A DNA stretch of 64,000 nucleotides. It comes from Exophiala sp. HKRS030 (lineage: Eukaryota > Ascomycota > Eurotiomycetes > Chaetothyriales > Herpotrichiellaceae). The stretch is taken from contig JAHWDD010000002.1 in NCBI GenBank assembly GCA_023897205.1, forward strand, positions 3,224,001 to 3,288,000, read 5' to 3'. The position numbers were made by a program, and so were the translations under genes. Positions 42,445 to 53,232 of this stretch are shown in pieces. The notes beneath the pieces were generated by a model, which was given only the letters and a program-made list of their open reading frames with translations, did not search any database and had not been told where the DNA came from. Position 1 is the first letter of the stretch. Each line of letters begins with the position of its first letter.

Positions 42445-44618
42445 ATGCAGACCGGCAAGAAACGAACACGGGAGGTTAAAGCCAAGACCAAAACGTTTTC
42501 AGGGTAAGAAAATCTGCTCATGACCTCTCTATATCTCTCTGTCTCTCATAGACCTTCCTCCCTGGCTGACATTATCAAATCTTCAAGTTGCTGGACATGT
42601 CGAGCGAGAAAGGTGAAATGCGATGCAAACAGACCAGAATGCAATCGATGTCGGAAAGCAGAGCTAAAATGCGAAGGGTACGGCCTGCGCTTGTACTGGA
42701 TTACGGATGAAGACACCGTCGCACCCTCGGCCATCAAGCGCCAGGCCATGTCACTAGAAGGTAGGTACAACGACCCGAAATCCAGTGCCTGGCACACCTC
42801 ACCGGCAAACGCTCCCTAGATGTTACCTTGTGCTGACCCACACTATCAGGCCTCGAGACATGGACCTTCCAGCTCGACGAGGTGGATCAGCAACTACTTG
42901 ACATCGAGGCTCACGAAGACAACCACGATGACCTGCCTTGTTTCTCTACTGGGCCCTTTGGCGTCTTTCCACTTCCAAGGAAACCCAGCGATGAGCCACC
43001 GGGCGCAGGTTCGCAGCCCCAACAAGCTGATTTGGACAGTACCAGACAGCATGACGCTCCTCTGTTCGACCAGGATGACACGACCCTAGAAGCACTGCGC
43101 GACATCTTCTCTTCCGAAACGCTGGAAGAGCATCCTCTCGTGGTGAGAGGTGGCTCGCCCGTCGAGAACTTCCCTTCTCGCTTCGACATGGAGTCAGGTC
43201 TCCTACAAGAACCCATCGTCCGGCGGCTCATGGACAACTATGTCAATGTGTGTGCCAAAATTCTTCCGCCATTGCCACACCCCGAGAACCTTTACTCAAC
43301 GATATATGTCCCTCAGGCCATGGCGGGTGCCTCGAGTCTGTTGCCCTACCTCGACCACGGCCCTACCGAAGTGCCGGCCAGTAATGAAGCCATTTTCTAC
43401 GCGGTCTTGGCCACGTCGGCGTTCCATCTCCGTAGGGACAAAGCCGAGAACGGTCTTGAGCTCGATGTGCTCGCTCGAGGCTTCCGTGCAAAAGCGTTCG
43501 AGTCTCTTCAAAAGGCACTCCGAGAGCCGTTGGAGATGGAGACATTTGGAGCGGGCGGCGGCGGCGGCGGCGGCGAGGCGGCCACCACCACCACTCGCGA
43601 CGTATCATCCTTTTCCGACGTCCATCTCGAGGCCATCCTTTCGGCGATGTTGACACTCACGACCATGGACGTCATGGAAGGTTCCATGTCGGAATACTGG
43701 ATCCACCTCGGAGGCATGGGTCGTCTCGCCAGAGAATTGCAACGGGAAGAAGAGCATGCCAGTCCCAGGATCGCCCGCCTCATCACCATGTCTACCTTCC
43801 TCTCGACACTGGCGAGCACCACCTCACTGGAACTCGACGAGCTACCGTGGTCGTCGGCCGAGCAGCACTACTACGGTGACACGAGAGAAGTGATGGTGGT
43901 GCGGGGGTACGACGTCTCCGGTCGAGATTCCGGTCTGGAATTCGCCTACGGCATCACTCCCAGACTCGCCAATCTCATGCATCACATTGTCACTCTGGGT
44001 CAACACATTTCGTATTATGTTTCCCGGTCCGACGCTTTTCCTCCTACCTTGATCTCGGCTTGCAGAAGACTGTCCGAGGACATTTCATCTTGGTCGATCG
44101 AATCCGAACCGGTGGCCGAAGACATCATCGACCGTGACCCTTCGGGGACGGGGACGGACCTCACCCCTCAACTGGCCAAACACCACATTTTTGCCTTTGC
44201 ACGTGCACTCAGAGTGTATTATCACACTCGCATCTTACCCTGTCGACCTTCGGAAATGCATTCTCACATTTCCGAGGTCGCAAAACATCTGGTCGAGATT
44301 GAAGAATTGAAACTCCGGGCGGGTTACGATCACAACCTGTGCGCAACCATCACTTGGCCGGGGTTTGTCGCGTCGTGTGAAGCCGAAAGAGGCCCTCACA
44401 GGGACGTTTGGTATAAATGGTGGACGGGGATGCTTCAGTACGGGATAGGTAACATTACGGAGTTATGGCAGGTGGTTCAAGAGGCATGGGAATTGAAGGA
44501 CAACAACGACAACGACAACATCAACATGCACGGTGGTGGTGGTGGTGGTATTGTCAATGAAGTTCCTTCATGGGTACCTGTTTTGCGTAAAAGAGGTCAA
44601 CATATATTAGCCGTTTGA
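42445..44618 (+). CDS. Zn2Cys6 transcription factor, ARG81/ArcA-like
   Basis: Three exons (42445-42503, 42552-42760 and 42850-44618) give about 678 residues. The introns are GTAAGA..CATAG (48 nt) and GTAGGT..ATCAG (89 nt). The short first exon supplies the basic MQTGKKRTREVKAKTKTF leader. The zinc cluster is at residues 33-60 with spacing C-x2-C-x6-C-x6-C-x2-C-x6-C, followed by EGYGLRLYW and then SLEGLETWTFQLDEVDQQL. This pattern is seen in the arginine-metabolism regulator II (ARG81/ArcA) branch with a Fungal_trans_2 domain. A poly-Gly stretch near 43556-43575 and a second near 44530 are repeat-encoded. These proteins bind CGG half-sites and control nitrogen or amino acid metabolism. An amino acid permease follows 1.4 kb downstream on the same strand, which fits such a role. 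The target is inference. Confidence 0.88.
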
Positions 44619-44672
44619 TCAATAAGTCTGTCACTGGTACATAAACTTGTCTTATTATTTATTACCTTACTT

Positions 44673-44996
44673 TTACCCTATGTAGCTCACCTTGGGCTTG
44701 ACCCGGGAGATGGTCGATACTCCGTACTCGTCATCAGATATGAGCAAAAGTGCCCTCGCTGACTCCTTCCCTTTGACAGTTGATGTCGGCAAATGATCCT
44801 CGTTTTTCAACCCCCATGTATCGAGGTACGGCGAGTCTAAAAGAGTCGAGGAGGACTTGTCTACTGTGCTTGTCAGCTTGGCAATTTCTGGGCGTAGAGT
44901 ACGGGATGACCTTGATTCGTTATCGTCGGAAGACAGGGCGGGTTTAGACACCAAGTTGAGTATAGGGATTTTCCCAATCCAACTCCATAACTCCAT
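44673..44996 (-). CDS. Hypothetical small protein, uncertain
   Basis: An open frame of 107 codons starts at an ATG at 44996 and ends 54 bp from the stop of the zinc-cluster gene, in convergent orientation. The N-terminus MELWSWIGKIPILNLVSKPA is mildly hydrophobic and the rest is hydrophilic, Ser/Lys-rich, with no known domain. It contains a TACTCCGTAC copy (44718), a motif otherwise found only outside genes here, which argues against coding. It may be a chance frame or the C-terminal exon of something larger. Confidence 0.25.
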   Translation of the reverse strand: MELWSWIGKIPILNLVSKPALSSDDNESRSSRTLRPEIAKLTSTVDKSSSTLLDSPYLDTWGLKNEDHLPTSTVKGKESARALLLISDDEYGVSTISRVKPKVSYIG

Positions 44997-45996
44997 ATTC
45001 CAAGTGAAATTGATCGGCCCATTGTCTTCTTATCTACGGGGCTAGTAGAGAGGCGAACGATCATCTCCGTTGTTGTCGTTGTCATGGGACACTATTATTT
45101 GATACATATTACTCCATACCGTGTACCAACTATTGAGAACAAGGAGGTCGGGAATGGTGAATGTAATTAGCAGGATAATTGTATACTGTGAGTATTATCT
45201 CCAGACGCAAGCCCCCCCCCCCCCCAAGTATACGTGACAGTATTTCTACCGTACGGGTACAAAAGTACATGAAGAGGTATGTGTGATCCGATAATAAGTC
45301 TCGAGTACTCGAGCAAAGACCTCACAATCACATCAAAAAGGCCGCATCTGTCTAGTATTCTCTACATAGTTGTTCTGCTTTTCTGGCGTCTCGGTACGGA
45401 GTAAGCGTACTCAAACTCGCCATCCGCCACCGTCACTTGTTCAGTCCAAGTAGAGTTCATGACACGCCGCACTACTTCGTACCGTCTCGTGTGCCCAGGC
45501 ACGCATGTCGACAGGGATCGTGTATCTCTTTTTGTTTTCCCTTATCTTGAGGATTTGGTTCTTTTCGCCTATTCCACGCGCGATGCATAGCCGGTCCCCC
45601 CTTGCAGCAAAAGAGTGGAGGAAATCCCCAAGAACCCTTCACTCCCTAATTGTCTGCCGAAAAGGTCCAAGGTACCCAACTAGCATAGGCAATCGCATGC
45701 ATGGCATGGCATGGCAAAGCGAGTGGTCGTTTTGATACGTACACGTTACTCCGTGTATAACCTGCTAGGTATATATATCCGTTGGTTTTCCCCTCCTCTC
45801 AAGGTCCACTAGCAATACTTTCACTGCTGTTCAGAGATTTTCAGGTCTCCATTTCGATTACGACCCCCCGGGGTTCTCTCACGTATAGATTCCCTCGATC
45901 CTCGTCCCTCCTTCTTTTCACTTACTATGAACACGTACTGTAAAAGGTGAACAACAATAACAAGACATCAGACCTTACCACTCACGGACAAACAAA
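44997..45996. promoter_or_regulatory. Upstream region of the amino acid permease
   Basis: About 1 kb before the permease start codon. Holds GTACGGAGTA at 45394, a near copy at 45755 and TATATATAT at 45770, about 220 bp before the start codon and a plausible core element. GATA-type words occur, but too few are clear to call nitrogen-control sites. Confidence 0.4.
45212..45225. repeat. Homopolymer C run
   Basis: Fourteen consecutive C bases in the region upstream of the amino acid permease; length in the assembly may be unreliable. Confidence 0.9.
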
Positions 45997-47950
45997 ATGG
46001 GCGTCGACCCTCAAGATGTCAAGACGACCGAAGAGGGAGGGGAACAACCAATCACCGAAACAGCCTCTGAGGAAGTTCAAGGTGATGTCTACGAGAGACG
46101 TCTCAGCAATGCCGAATGGGAAAAGTACGGAACGACCAAAAGAGGCCTAAGTCCTCGTCATGTCCAGATCATGGCCATCGGAGGGAGCATCGGTACTGCC
46201 CTTTTCGTCGGTATAGGTGGTAGTCTCTCTCGAACTGGTCCTTTGAGTCTGCTTCTCGGTTATCTCTGTACGTTTGCGGCCATCCTCGTTTTACCTCACC
46301 ATCTCCATATTCAAAACTCTGGCTGCTGCGAACCGAGCAACTAACTCTCGAACCACACAGTCTGGGGACTCTTGTTCATTTGGCCTTGCTATCTGTGCGT
46401 CGCCGAGATGATCGCCTGGCTTCCTGTCAAAGGCAACATTTTTGAACTCGCCGCTCGTTACGTCGATCCTTCATTGGGATTCGCCATGGTACGAAAATAT
46501 TCTCCCCCCCCTCCCCATGGACATTGTTCTTCGGGAGATCTTCAATCTGACTGACTGTTTGTCAACAGGGATGGACGTATTACTTTGGCGGACAGATGCT
46601 TGTGTGCACGGAATACTCGGCCGTGGCTACCGTGATGCAATATTGGGAACCATCAGACAAGGTCAATCCAGCGGCGTGGGTCGCAATGTGTCTGGTCGTA
46701 TGCTATTTGTTAAACATCGTCGCTGTCAAGTGAGTTGGTCTCTCTGGACCCCCTCATCACGACTGTTCGTGCTCCTTCTTGCTGACAATCTCCCCATCAG
46801 GTGGTATGGAGAGTCTGAATTCATCATGGCGTCCACCAAGATACTTCTGCTGATCGGATTATGCCTTCTCACCTTCGTCACCATGGTAGGGGGTAACCCC
46901 AAACATGACGCCTATGGTTTCCGCTACTGGAAACACGGACTGGCCATGCACGAGTACTACGCCACCGGAGTGACTGGTCGATTCCTGGGGTTCTGGTCGG
47001 TCGTCAGGTACGCCGCGTTCACCATCTCCGGACCAGACTTGATCGCCTTGGCCGCCGGAGAGATCCAGAACCCCCGCCGCACCGTCCCCCGCGTGGCACG
47101 GCTCGTCTTTTACCGGTTGGTCGGTTTCTACATCCTCGGAGTCTTCTTTGTCGGCGTCATCTGCTCGTCTCGGGACACTCGCCTGATGGGTGCGATCGAA
47201 GAGGGCTTGGCGGGTTCCGCGGCGTCCCCCTGGGTCATCGGCATCGAAAACTTGGCCATCACCGGCCTCCCGGGTTTCATCAACTTCCTCATTTTGTTGT
47301 CCGGATGGTCATGTGGAAACGCCTACCTGTACTCGACCAGCCGCACCTTGTTCTCGCTGGCGCGCGACGGCCAGGCCCCCAAGATCTTCATGAAGTGCAC
47401 AAAATCCGGGGTTCCCATCTACAGCGTCTCGATAGTCAGTCTGATCAGCTGCGTGACCTTTTTGGTCGCTTCGGATTCCGCCGTGACGGTGTTTTACTGG
47501 TTTGTGTCTCTGACCACCATTGCCTTCATCTTGACGTACACGAGCATGCTCTGGACGTTCATCGGATGGTTCCGAGCGTTGAAGGCACAAGGTATCGACC
47601 GCAACACCTTACCCTACAAGGCACCCTTTGCTCCATACTCGGCTTATTTTGCGATCGGGATCGGTTGTGTCACCATGTTCTTCATTGGATTCGACGTTTT
47701 CGTCCCGTGGGATACTGAAGGTTTCGTCACGAGCTATTTCGGGCTTGCGTACGGCATTGTCGTCTTCATCTTCTGGAAGTTGTTCAAGCGTACCAAGTTC
47801 CAAGATCCAAAGACGACCGACATCTACAGTGGAAAGGCGGAGATTGATGCAGAATGCCGACACTGGGAAGAAGGCGGACTGAACGAACACGAGAGACAGA
47901 GACTTGCGCAAATGAACATCGTGAGGAGGACCTGGGAAAAGATGTGGTAG
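45997..47950 (+). CDS. Amino acid permease (yeast amino acid transporter family)
   Basis: Four exons (45997-46267, 46361-46488, 46569-46729 and 46801-47950) give about 569 residues. All introns are GT..AG and in frame. After a 60-residue hydrophilic N-terminus comes the family signature around RGLSPRHVQIMAIGGSIGTA, in which helix 1 carries the substrate-backbone-binding GGSIGTALFVG loop. Helices 2-3 (FWGLLFIWPCYLCVAEMIAW) and the helix 6 segment RYAAFTISGPDLIALAAGEI follow, and twelve helices are predicted overall. The GEIQNPRRTVPRVAR loop is typical of the family. It should import amino acids with protons at the plasma membrane. It is close to dicarboxylic/general permeases (DIP5/GAP1), but substrate range cannot be read off. 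The upstream neighbour is an ARG81-like regulator. Confidence 0.92.
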
Positions 47951-48626
47951 ATGTGAGATGGACACTGTGGACAATGAATGATACAATCAATGAAATGAGA
48001 CTCTTCAAGTCAAGGGAATTAATTCTCCTTGTCTGACGTAAAAGTCGCCTAAGAATTGTTATTTCTGTGTATGGTTTCACGGCTTGTCAGACATCGAGCC
48101 TCCCTGCCCTAGGAAACTCATTACTCGCGAATCGATTATCTAAGGTCGCGAATCTCGGCTTTTCCAGAGGCCGAACACGTTGCGATGTTAACATAATCAG
48201 GTCCAAAAGTCTACTGATGGCCAGAGTACTCTTGTCTGGTACCAACTGTGATAACAGGTGTTCTGTACCATAGTCAAAGTGTCGTCGGGGTTAATCCACG
48301 CTATTTCACCGACTCCAGAACTCATGAGTGATATTGGTAAGCTTGGGGGCCTTTGTATAGGCCGATTGTACTTGATCAAACAACAGATCCCAATACGGAA
48401 TATGAGCACATAGCTGTTAAGGCCGATTGAAATAACAGATTCTTGGATATATCTATATCTATATATACTACCTTGATCGCTGACCCTCACGGCTTTGACT
48501 CACAAACACACAGAAGACCCAGAAGACAACAGACAGCAGAACAGATACTCCTCACGAGATTCTAAAAGCAACCTCGAAACATCTACCAAACCAAAAACAA
48601 GACCAGGACCTCATTCGACTCCAAAC
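47951..48626. other. Intergenic region with TA-rich box upstream of the SDR gene
   Basis: Between the permease stop and the SDR start, both plus strand. A run of TATATCTATATCTATATATA-like sequence near 48447-48468, 160-180 bp before the SDR start codon, is a plausible TATA element. Confidence 0.4.
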
Positions 48627-49652
48627 ATGGTTTCCACGTCCGACATTCTACTGAACAACGAGTCCCTCTCGTCTTCCGGGTCCGGGCTCGTCGCTGCTCT
48701 GGTCGGGGCCACGTCAGGGATAGGGCTTTCGACGCTCCAGGCGATCCTCAAACACACGACCTCCCCCACCGTGTACGTCGTCGGGCGCGGCGCCGCCCGG
48801 TTGGACCGACTCATCGCGGAGGTCCAACCTCTGAACCGGGGCGCGACCCTCCACGCCGTCGTCGCCGGTGACCTCACGTCGGTCCGCGGCGCCCAACGGG
48901 CCGCCGAGGAGGTCGCCTCTCGAGCCACCCACCTCGACCTCTTGATCGAGTCCCAGGGCTTCTTCTCGTTCCGGTCGACGCCCGATTACACCCCCGGGGA
49001 AGGACTGGACCGGGTCACGGCGGTGAGGTACCACTCCCGCATGAGGATCCTCGTCACCCTCCTCCCGCTGCTCCGGCGTTCGCGGTCCCCTCGAGTCGTC
49101 AGCGTCCTGGGGGCCGGCACCGAGGGTCCCCTGGACCTGTCGGATCTGGGCATGACCCGGCCGGAGACTTACGGCATGGCGTACGCCATGGGGGCTTCGG
49201 CCTCGCTCACCACGCTCTTCCTCGAGGAACTCTCCCGACGACCCGGCAACGAGGAGATTGTTTTTATTCACCTCTACCCCGGCCTCGTCTCGGGGACGAA
49301 CCTGCGCGTGCCCCCGTCCACCAACTTCCTGGTCCGTTGGCTCTGGGACTACGTGGCCAAAACCGTCGTCTGGGTCGTCGGTCGTGGTTCCCAAGAGGTC
49401 GGCGAACGGGTCCTCTTCGCCGCGACGAACGGTCGCTTCAGACGACTCCCTCCCGACACCGCCGCCCCGGGCACCTTGGTCCAACAGGGCAGCGACGGCG
49501 TCCAAGGCAGCGGAGCCTACATGGTCAAGGACGACACGAGTGTCGTCGAGAACGGGGGAAACGCCCAACTGAAAAAATTGAGGGAGCAAGGTGCGGGTTC
49601 AAAAGTTTATGAGTACACAATGTCGGAATTTGAGAGGATCGAAAAGTTATGA
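48627..49652 (+). CDS. Short-chain dehydrogenase/reductase-like protein, divergent active site
   Basis: One exon encodes 341 residues from the ATG at 48627; the frame is open upstream but has no ATG. The Rossmann motif GATSGIG lies at residues 27-33, followed by a cofactor-loop YVVGRG and a DL segment. The usual NNAG is replaced by ESQGFF. At the position of the catalytic YxxxK the sequence is ETYGMAYAMGAS: Tyr182 is followed four residues later by Tyr and Tyr186 by Ala, so the lysine is missing. The coding region is strikingly C- and G-rich at third positions from about 48640 to 49570 compared with its neighbours. It may be an inactive or unusual SDR, or a member of a fungal subfamily using a different residue. 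It follows the permease by 0.7 kb on the same strand. Confidence 0.8.
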   Translation: MVSTSDILLNNESLSSSGSGLVAALVGATSGIGLSTLQAILKHTTSPTVYVVGRGAARLDRLIAEVQPLNRGATLHAVVAGDLTSVRGAQRAAEEVASRATHLDLLIESQGFFSFRSTPDYTPGEGLDRVTAVRYHSRMRILVTLLPLLRRSRSPRVVSVLGAGTEGPLDLSDLGMTRPETYGMAYAMGASASLTTLFLEELSRRPGNEEIVFIHLYPGLVSGTNLRVPPSTNFLVRWLWDYVAKTVVWVVGRGSQEVGERVLFAATNGRFRRLPPDTAAPGTLVQQGSDGVQGSGAYMVKDDTSVVENGGNAQLKKLREQGAGSKVYEYTMSEFERIEKL

Positions 49653-49852
49653 TCATTTTTTTTGTACCTTTCTTGAAGTGCAATCCTGAATGCCCAAAAA
49701 AAGGGCGTGCGGCTTTTTGTCTTATCTAGCATATATACATAGAATATCAAAACCAGCCATGTACTAATATAGCATAATAACCATTTCATGTTGATGAAAT
49801 TTGTCAAATAAGTCATCTGGCTGGTCTCTCTTCGACTTTCTTTTTTTTCTAT

Positions 49853-52325
49853 TCAGAAGAAATCATCGACCATCACAAACCCACCCTTCCTCCCTCTTGG
49901 CCTCGGGACATGGCTGTTTTTTTCGACTCGCGCTTGTGGTGACTCAGCTTTCAAAGTCGAGGAGAGTGACAGACTGGAACTTGATTTCTGTTGCTGACTA
50001 CCTTTGCCCCTTGTGGCCAACTTCCCCTTCCACTCTTGACTCTCCCCGGGAGACCAGGATATCGGACTGCCAGCGACGATATCAACACTCTCGGTACCAT
50101 GCACTCGGACCCTGCTATTCCAGGCACCAGTGCACATACCTACGCTTTCATCCTCGCCTTCTTGAGTGACGTTGGCTTGGCTGGACTTGCTGGTTGATGC
50201 GCTCCGTCGTCGTTTCTCCGATTTTGCCTTTTCGTTGATCCCAAGTAGCTCAGCCCAGCCTGTCAAACCTCCGTTGTCGTCATGTCCCGGCAGGTCAGGC
50301 TCAAGGTAGAGGATAGGCCGATTCGGTCGCGTTGAGGGAATGTTGGTTTCTCCAGACGTTATAGCATGGCTCACACAAGAATCTGGCGCCGACCTATAGG
50401 AAGAGACATTCTGAGTTGTTCCAAGAGTGCGGTTGAGAGAAGGAAACCTCCGTCGTAAAGGGCTTCGTGGTGGAGGCGGAGGAGGAAGCGTGTCAAGAGT
50501 TTGTGGATCAGCAATATGGTCGCAAGTGCAGCTAACTCTTCGAACTCGTTCACAGCAACATTCTCCATTGCTCCAAGAAACAGCATCATCACCTTTGTGG
50601 CCCTGGCAGAACACTTCTTTGTCCGAAGAGCGCCGTGAAATTTTGATCTCTGTGGAAGGTACAACGCAACGCGTACCATCAATTAGATCGGCGATTTTGG
50701 AGATGGACTGCTCTATCAGTGGATCGCTAGCCATCAACGCTGCTCGCAGCTTTGCTGAACGCAGGGAGTTTGGGGGAGAACTTCGTCCCAACACTTGCTG
50801 TCCTACATCCCGCTCCAGATCATTCATCTGTTTAGCTGTAGGGGGCCGGCAAGCTGATTGTAGAATTCCGCGGGGTGATGTATCGCGTGGTGCCCGAAGC
50901 TTGGTCAACGCTGGAAAGCCACTATGAACAATTGACAAGGCCAAGTGGTGGTTTGGTGTAGGGCTGACAGCCAGATCTGACTCAGAGCAACCATGATGTG
51001 GGTAAAAATCACTGCTCTCGCTCGCCACTGAATCTCGTAGGTCCTGGCTGCATCCTACATCCCAGTGCATGAACTGCAAGCTTTTGGAAGCCATGATCGG
51101 CTGGAAAATAAGGGAACTCATGTCATCCGGCATTGTTGGGACAACGTCCACCTGAACAAGTGTAAACCTTTTTAGTTTATCGAGACTGGCAAAGATTTTA
51201 GACAAGGTTAGCAAATTCGTCACATTCTGATGTATCAGCGAAAGCCTTTCGATCATGGCAGCCCTTGGAGATCCCGCCCAGCGGGTCAAACCAGAATCAG
51301 TCACCCCCACGCATTCCTCGAGTCGCACTGACACGAGCGAAGGTAGAGACAGCAAGGTCTTGTCATTGAAATCATCAACATCAAAAGATGAGACGCAGAA
51401 ATTCTTGAGTGAAGGTAAAGCATGAAGGACTTCGATGAAGACCTCATGCTCAACAACACCAAACCCTCCAGGAGAGCAAAGCATTAGTGTCTCCAGCACC
51501 TGCCACCTGTCATGGTAGAGTATGAATTCAAAGGTCTGCTGGCTGTCCAAGAGGCCTGGAGGAAGTTGTTTCTGACTTCGTTCTTTCACATCCTCGTTCT
51601 CCGCGATGACCCATACATGCTGACGGAGTTTTGTTCTTGTGGACAGTGCATGTGTGAGCCGGTCAAAGGTATGGTTGTAGAAAGGCGAAAATCCCAACAG
51701 TGCCTCGAGGTTCGGGCATGCCATGATCACAGACGACAGTGTGCAAAGGTAGGCGTCGTACTCCGGATTAGGATCATCATTAAAGAGATACAGAGGTATA
51801 TGGGGATCTGCAACCCGGAGGGTCCTTACAAGAGCAGCAACCCGAGGCCTCGCTCGTAGGGTTGCCCGGAGTCTGACCAGCCGCGCTGCTCGTGACAATC
51901 TCCATTTCCGCAGCATGCGAGGATCATCTTGTCCAATAAGCTCGATATGTGTATACCTGTGAGAGTTAGCCTTGGGCGCCTGCTCGACTTCTTCAGAAGA
52001 GAGAGGACTACAGCATTCGTTGAGCATCAGAGAACCATGCTTTACAGGTTCGCTGTACAGCACAAAGATCTCTCATGAAGCAAGTCGCACATGATGCTGG
52101 TTCGGCATCAAAATGTAATTCCCTGAGTTGCTGTAAAATCAGCTCGAAAATTGTGGCAGGCAACTTTCGCCAACCGCGACTGGGCGTAAATGTTGTCGGT
52201 ATTGTATCGGCCGCGCGAGCACACTTTTGACGTGTTGGGAGAGGGAGCGATCTTGTTTGGGTGGCTGTTGTCCCCATTTTCCAGTTCCTGTCATCGCAGT
52301 AGATTCCCAAATATGGCTTTGACAT
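49853..52325 (-). CDS. F-box protein with leucine-rich-like repeats
   Basis: Exon 1 (52325-52012) and exon 2 (51956-49853) flank a 55-nt intron (GTAGTC..CTCACAG, GCTAAC branch), giving about 805 residues. The join produces the diagnostic fungal F-box run: KLPATIFELILQQL near residues 50-65, then CATCFMRDLCAVQRTCKAWF, then ARLVRLRATLRARPRVAALV after the junction. Residues about 140-380 form irregular leucine-rich repeats (LPSLKNFCVSSFDVDDF; LPSLVSVRLEECVGVTDSGL). The C-terminal 350 residues are disordered. Such proteins recruit substrates to SCF (Skp1-cullin-F-box) ubiquitin ligases; the substrate is unknown. The start at 52325 is the first ATG in frame. Confidence 0.85.
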
Positions 52326-53232
52326 GATGGCCGAGAGCAAGCTGTAGCGTACAGGTCATGTCACAGCAGCAGCCACGCCACCCAGGCAAAAGCGTAGGTA
52401 GGGGGGACCTTCCTCAGCCAGACCTCGGGGCTGGAAAACCATTTGAGGACTGTTGTGAATATATTATTGTAGATCAAGAAATCGATCCTATTCGAAGGCG
52501 ACACCTGGAGTCGCCCGACAACTTGGGCAAATCAGCCAAGGGCTTCACCCATTGCTTTGTCTATCTAGCGCAAGTAGAAGGTCTGACGTCGAATGAAGTT
52601 GAAACATGGAGAGAAAACATTGGTCTTTAGCGAGCAAAGCAAGCGAGAAATGAGCTAGAGGCCAGCTCGACATGGCCAAATGCCAGGGTACAAGTAGTCG
52701 AGAAAGAAATGCGTGGGCAGATGAAGTCCGCAGAGTTGGAACGCGGTGCAGCAAGACTTGGAAGTAAGTGGCTCCGTGGCGTTGGGCTCTGGCCAATACA
52801 TCTGAACGAGATCGACTGTGAACGGGAACAGCGGTAACAACGGTTGTTATTACTCAACGCACCAATCACTGACTCTAGCCTCAACGAGTTCTAGATTTAT
52901 GTGCGAGTAATAGTAGCGCAGCCTTTCAATGGAAGCTCACTCAAGGCCAGGCTTGAAATTCACACAAAAAGAAATACACAGTTCGTACGTCAACACAACA
53001 AAGGACGCTGGGGAAAGTTGGCATATTCAGCTGTGCTGGATTCATTATTACAAGCAATGCAACTTGGTTTTATTGTCATACTGAATCCGCCCAAGAGTCC
53101 GTCAGCATGGCTGCGGATAATGACCTATATCCACCATGATCTATCTGGACGCCATACATGCCTATGCTAGTGTGTACAAGCCAGGACTCATCGTCGTCCT
53201 GGGAGAAACAGCATGGCGCAAGATGGTGACGC
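52326..53232. other. Intergenic region between the F-box gene and rpt5
   Basis: Promoter side of the F-box gene and 3' flank of rpt5. A 90-codon plus-strand frame at 52358-52630 overlaps the promoter and has no domain. Nothing else supported. Confidence 0.45.

Noticed and set aside
43363..43822. Antisense frames in the zinc-cluster gene
   Set aside because: Created by the GGC repeat and codon bias; sense product is clear.
48714..49589. Antisense frame of 291 codons across the SDR gene
   Set aside because: A by-product of strong C/G third-position bias in the sense gene; no domain.
42445..49652. Secondary-metabolite gene cluster
   Set aside because: No polyketide synthase, peptide synthetase, terpene cyclase or P450 is present; the genes fit nitrogen use.
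52358..52630. 90-codon plus-strand gene in the F-box promoter
   Set aside because: No domain, no conserved start context, and it begins 33 bp from the divergent F-box start codon.
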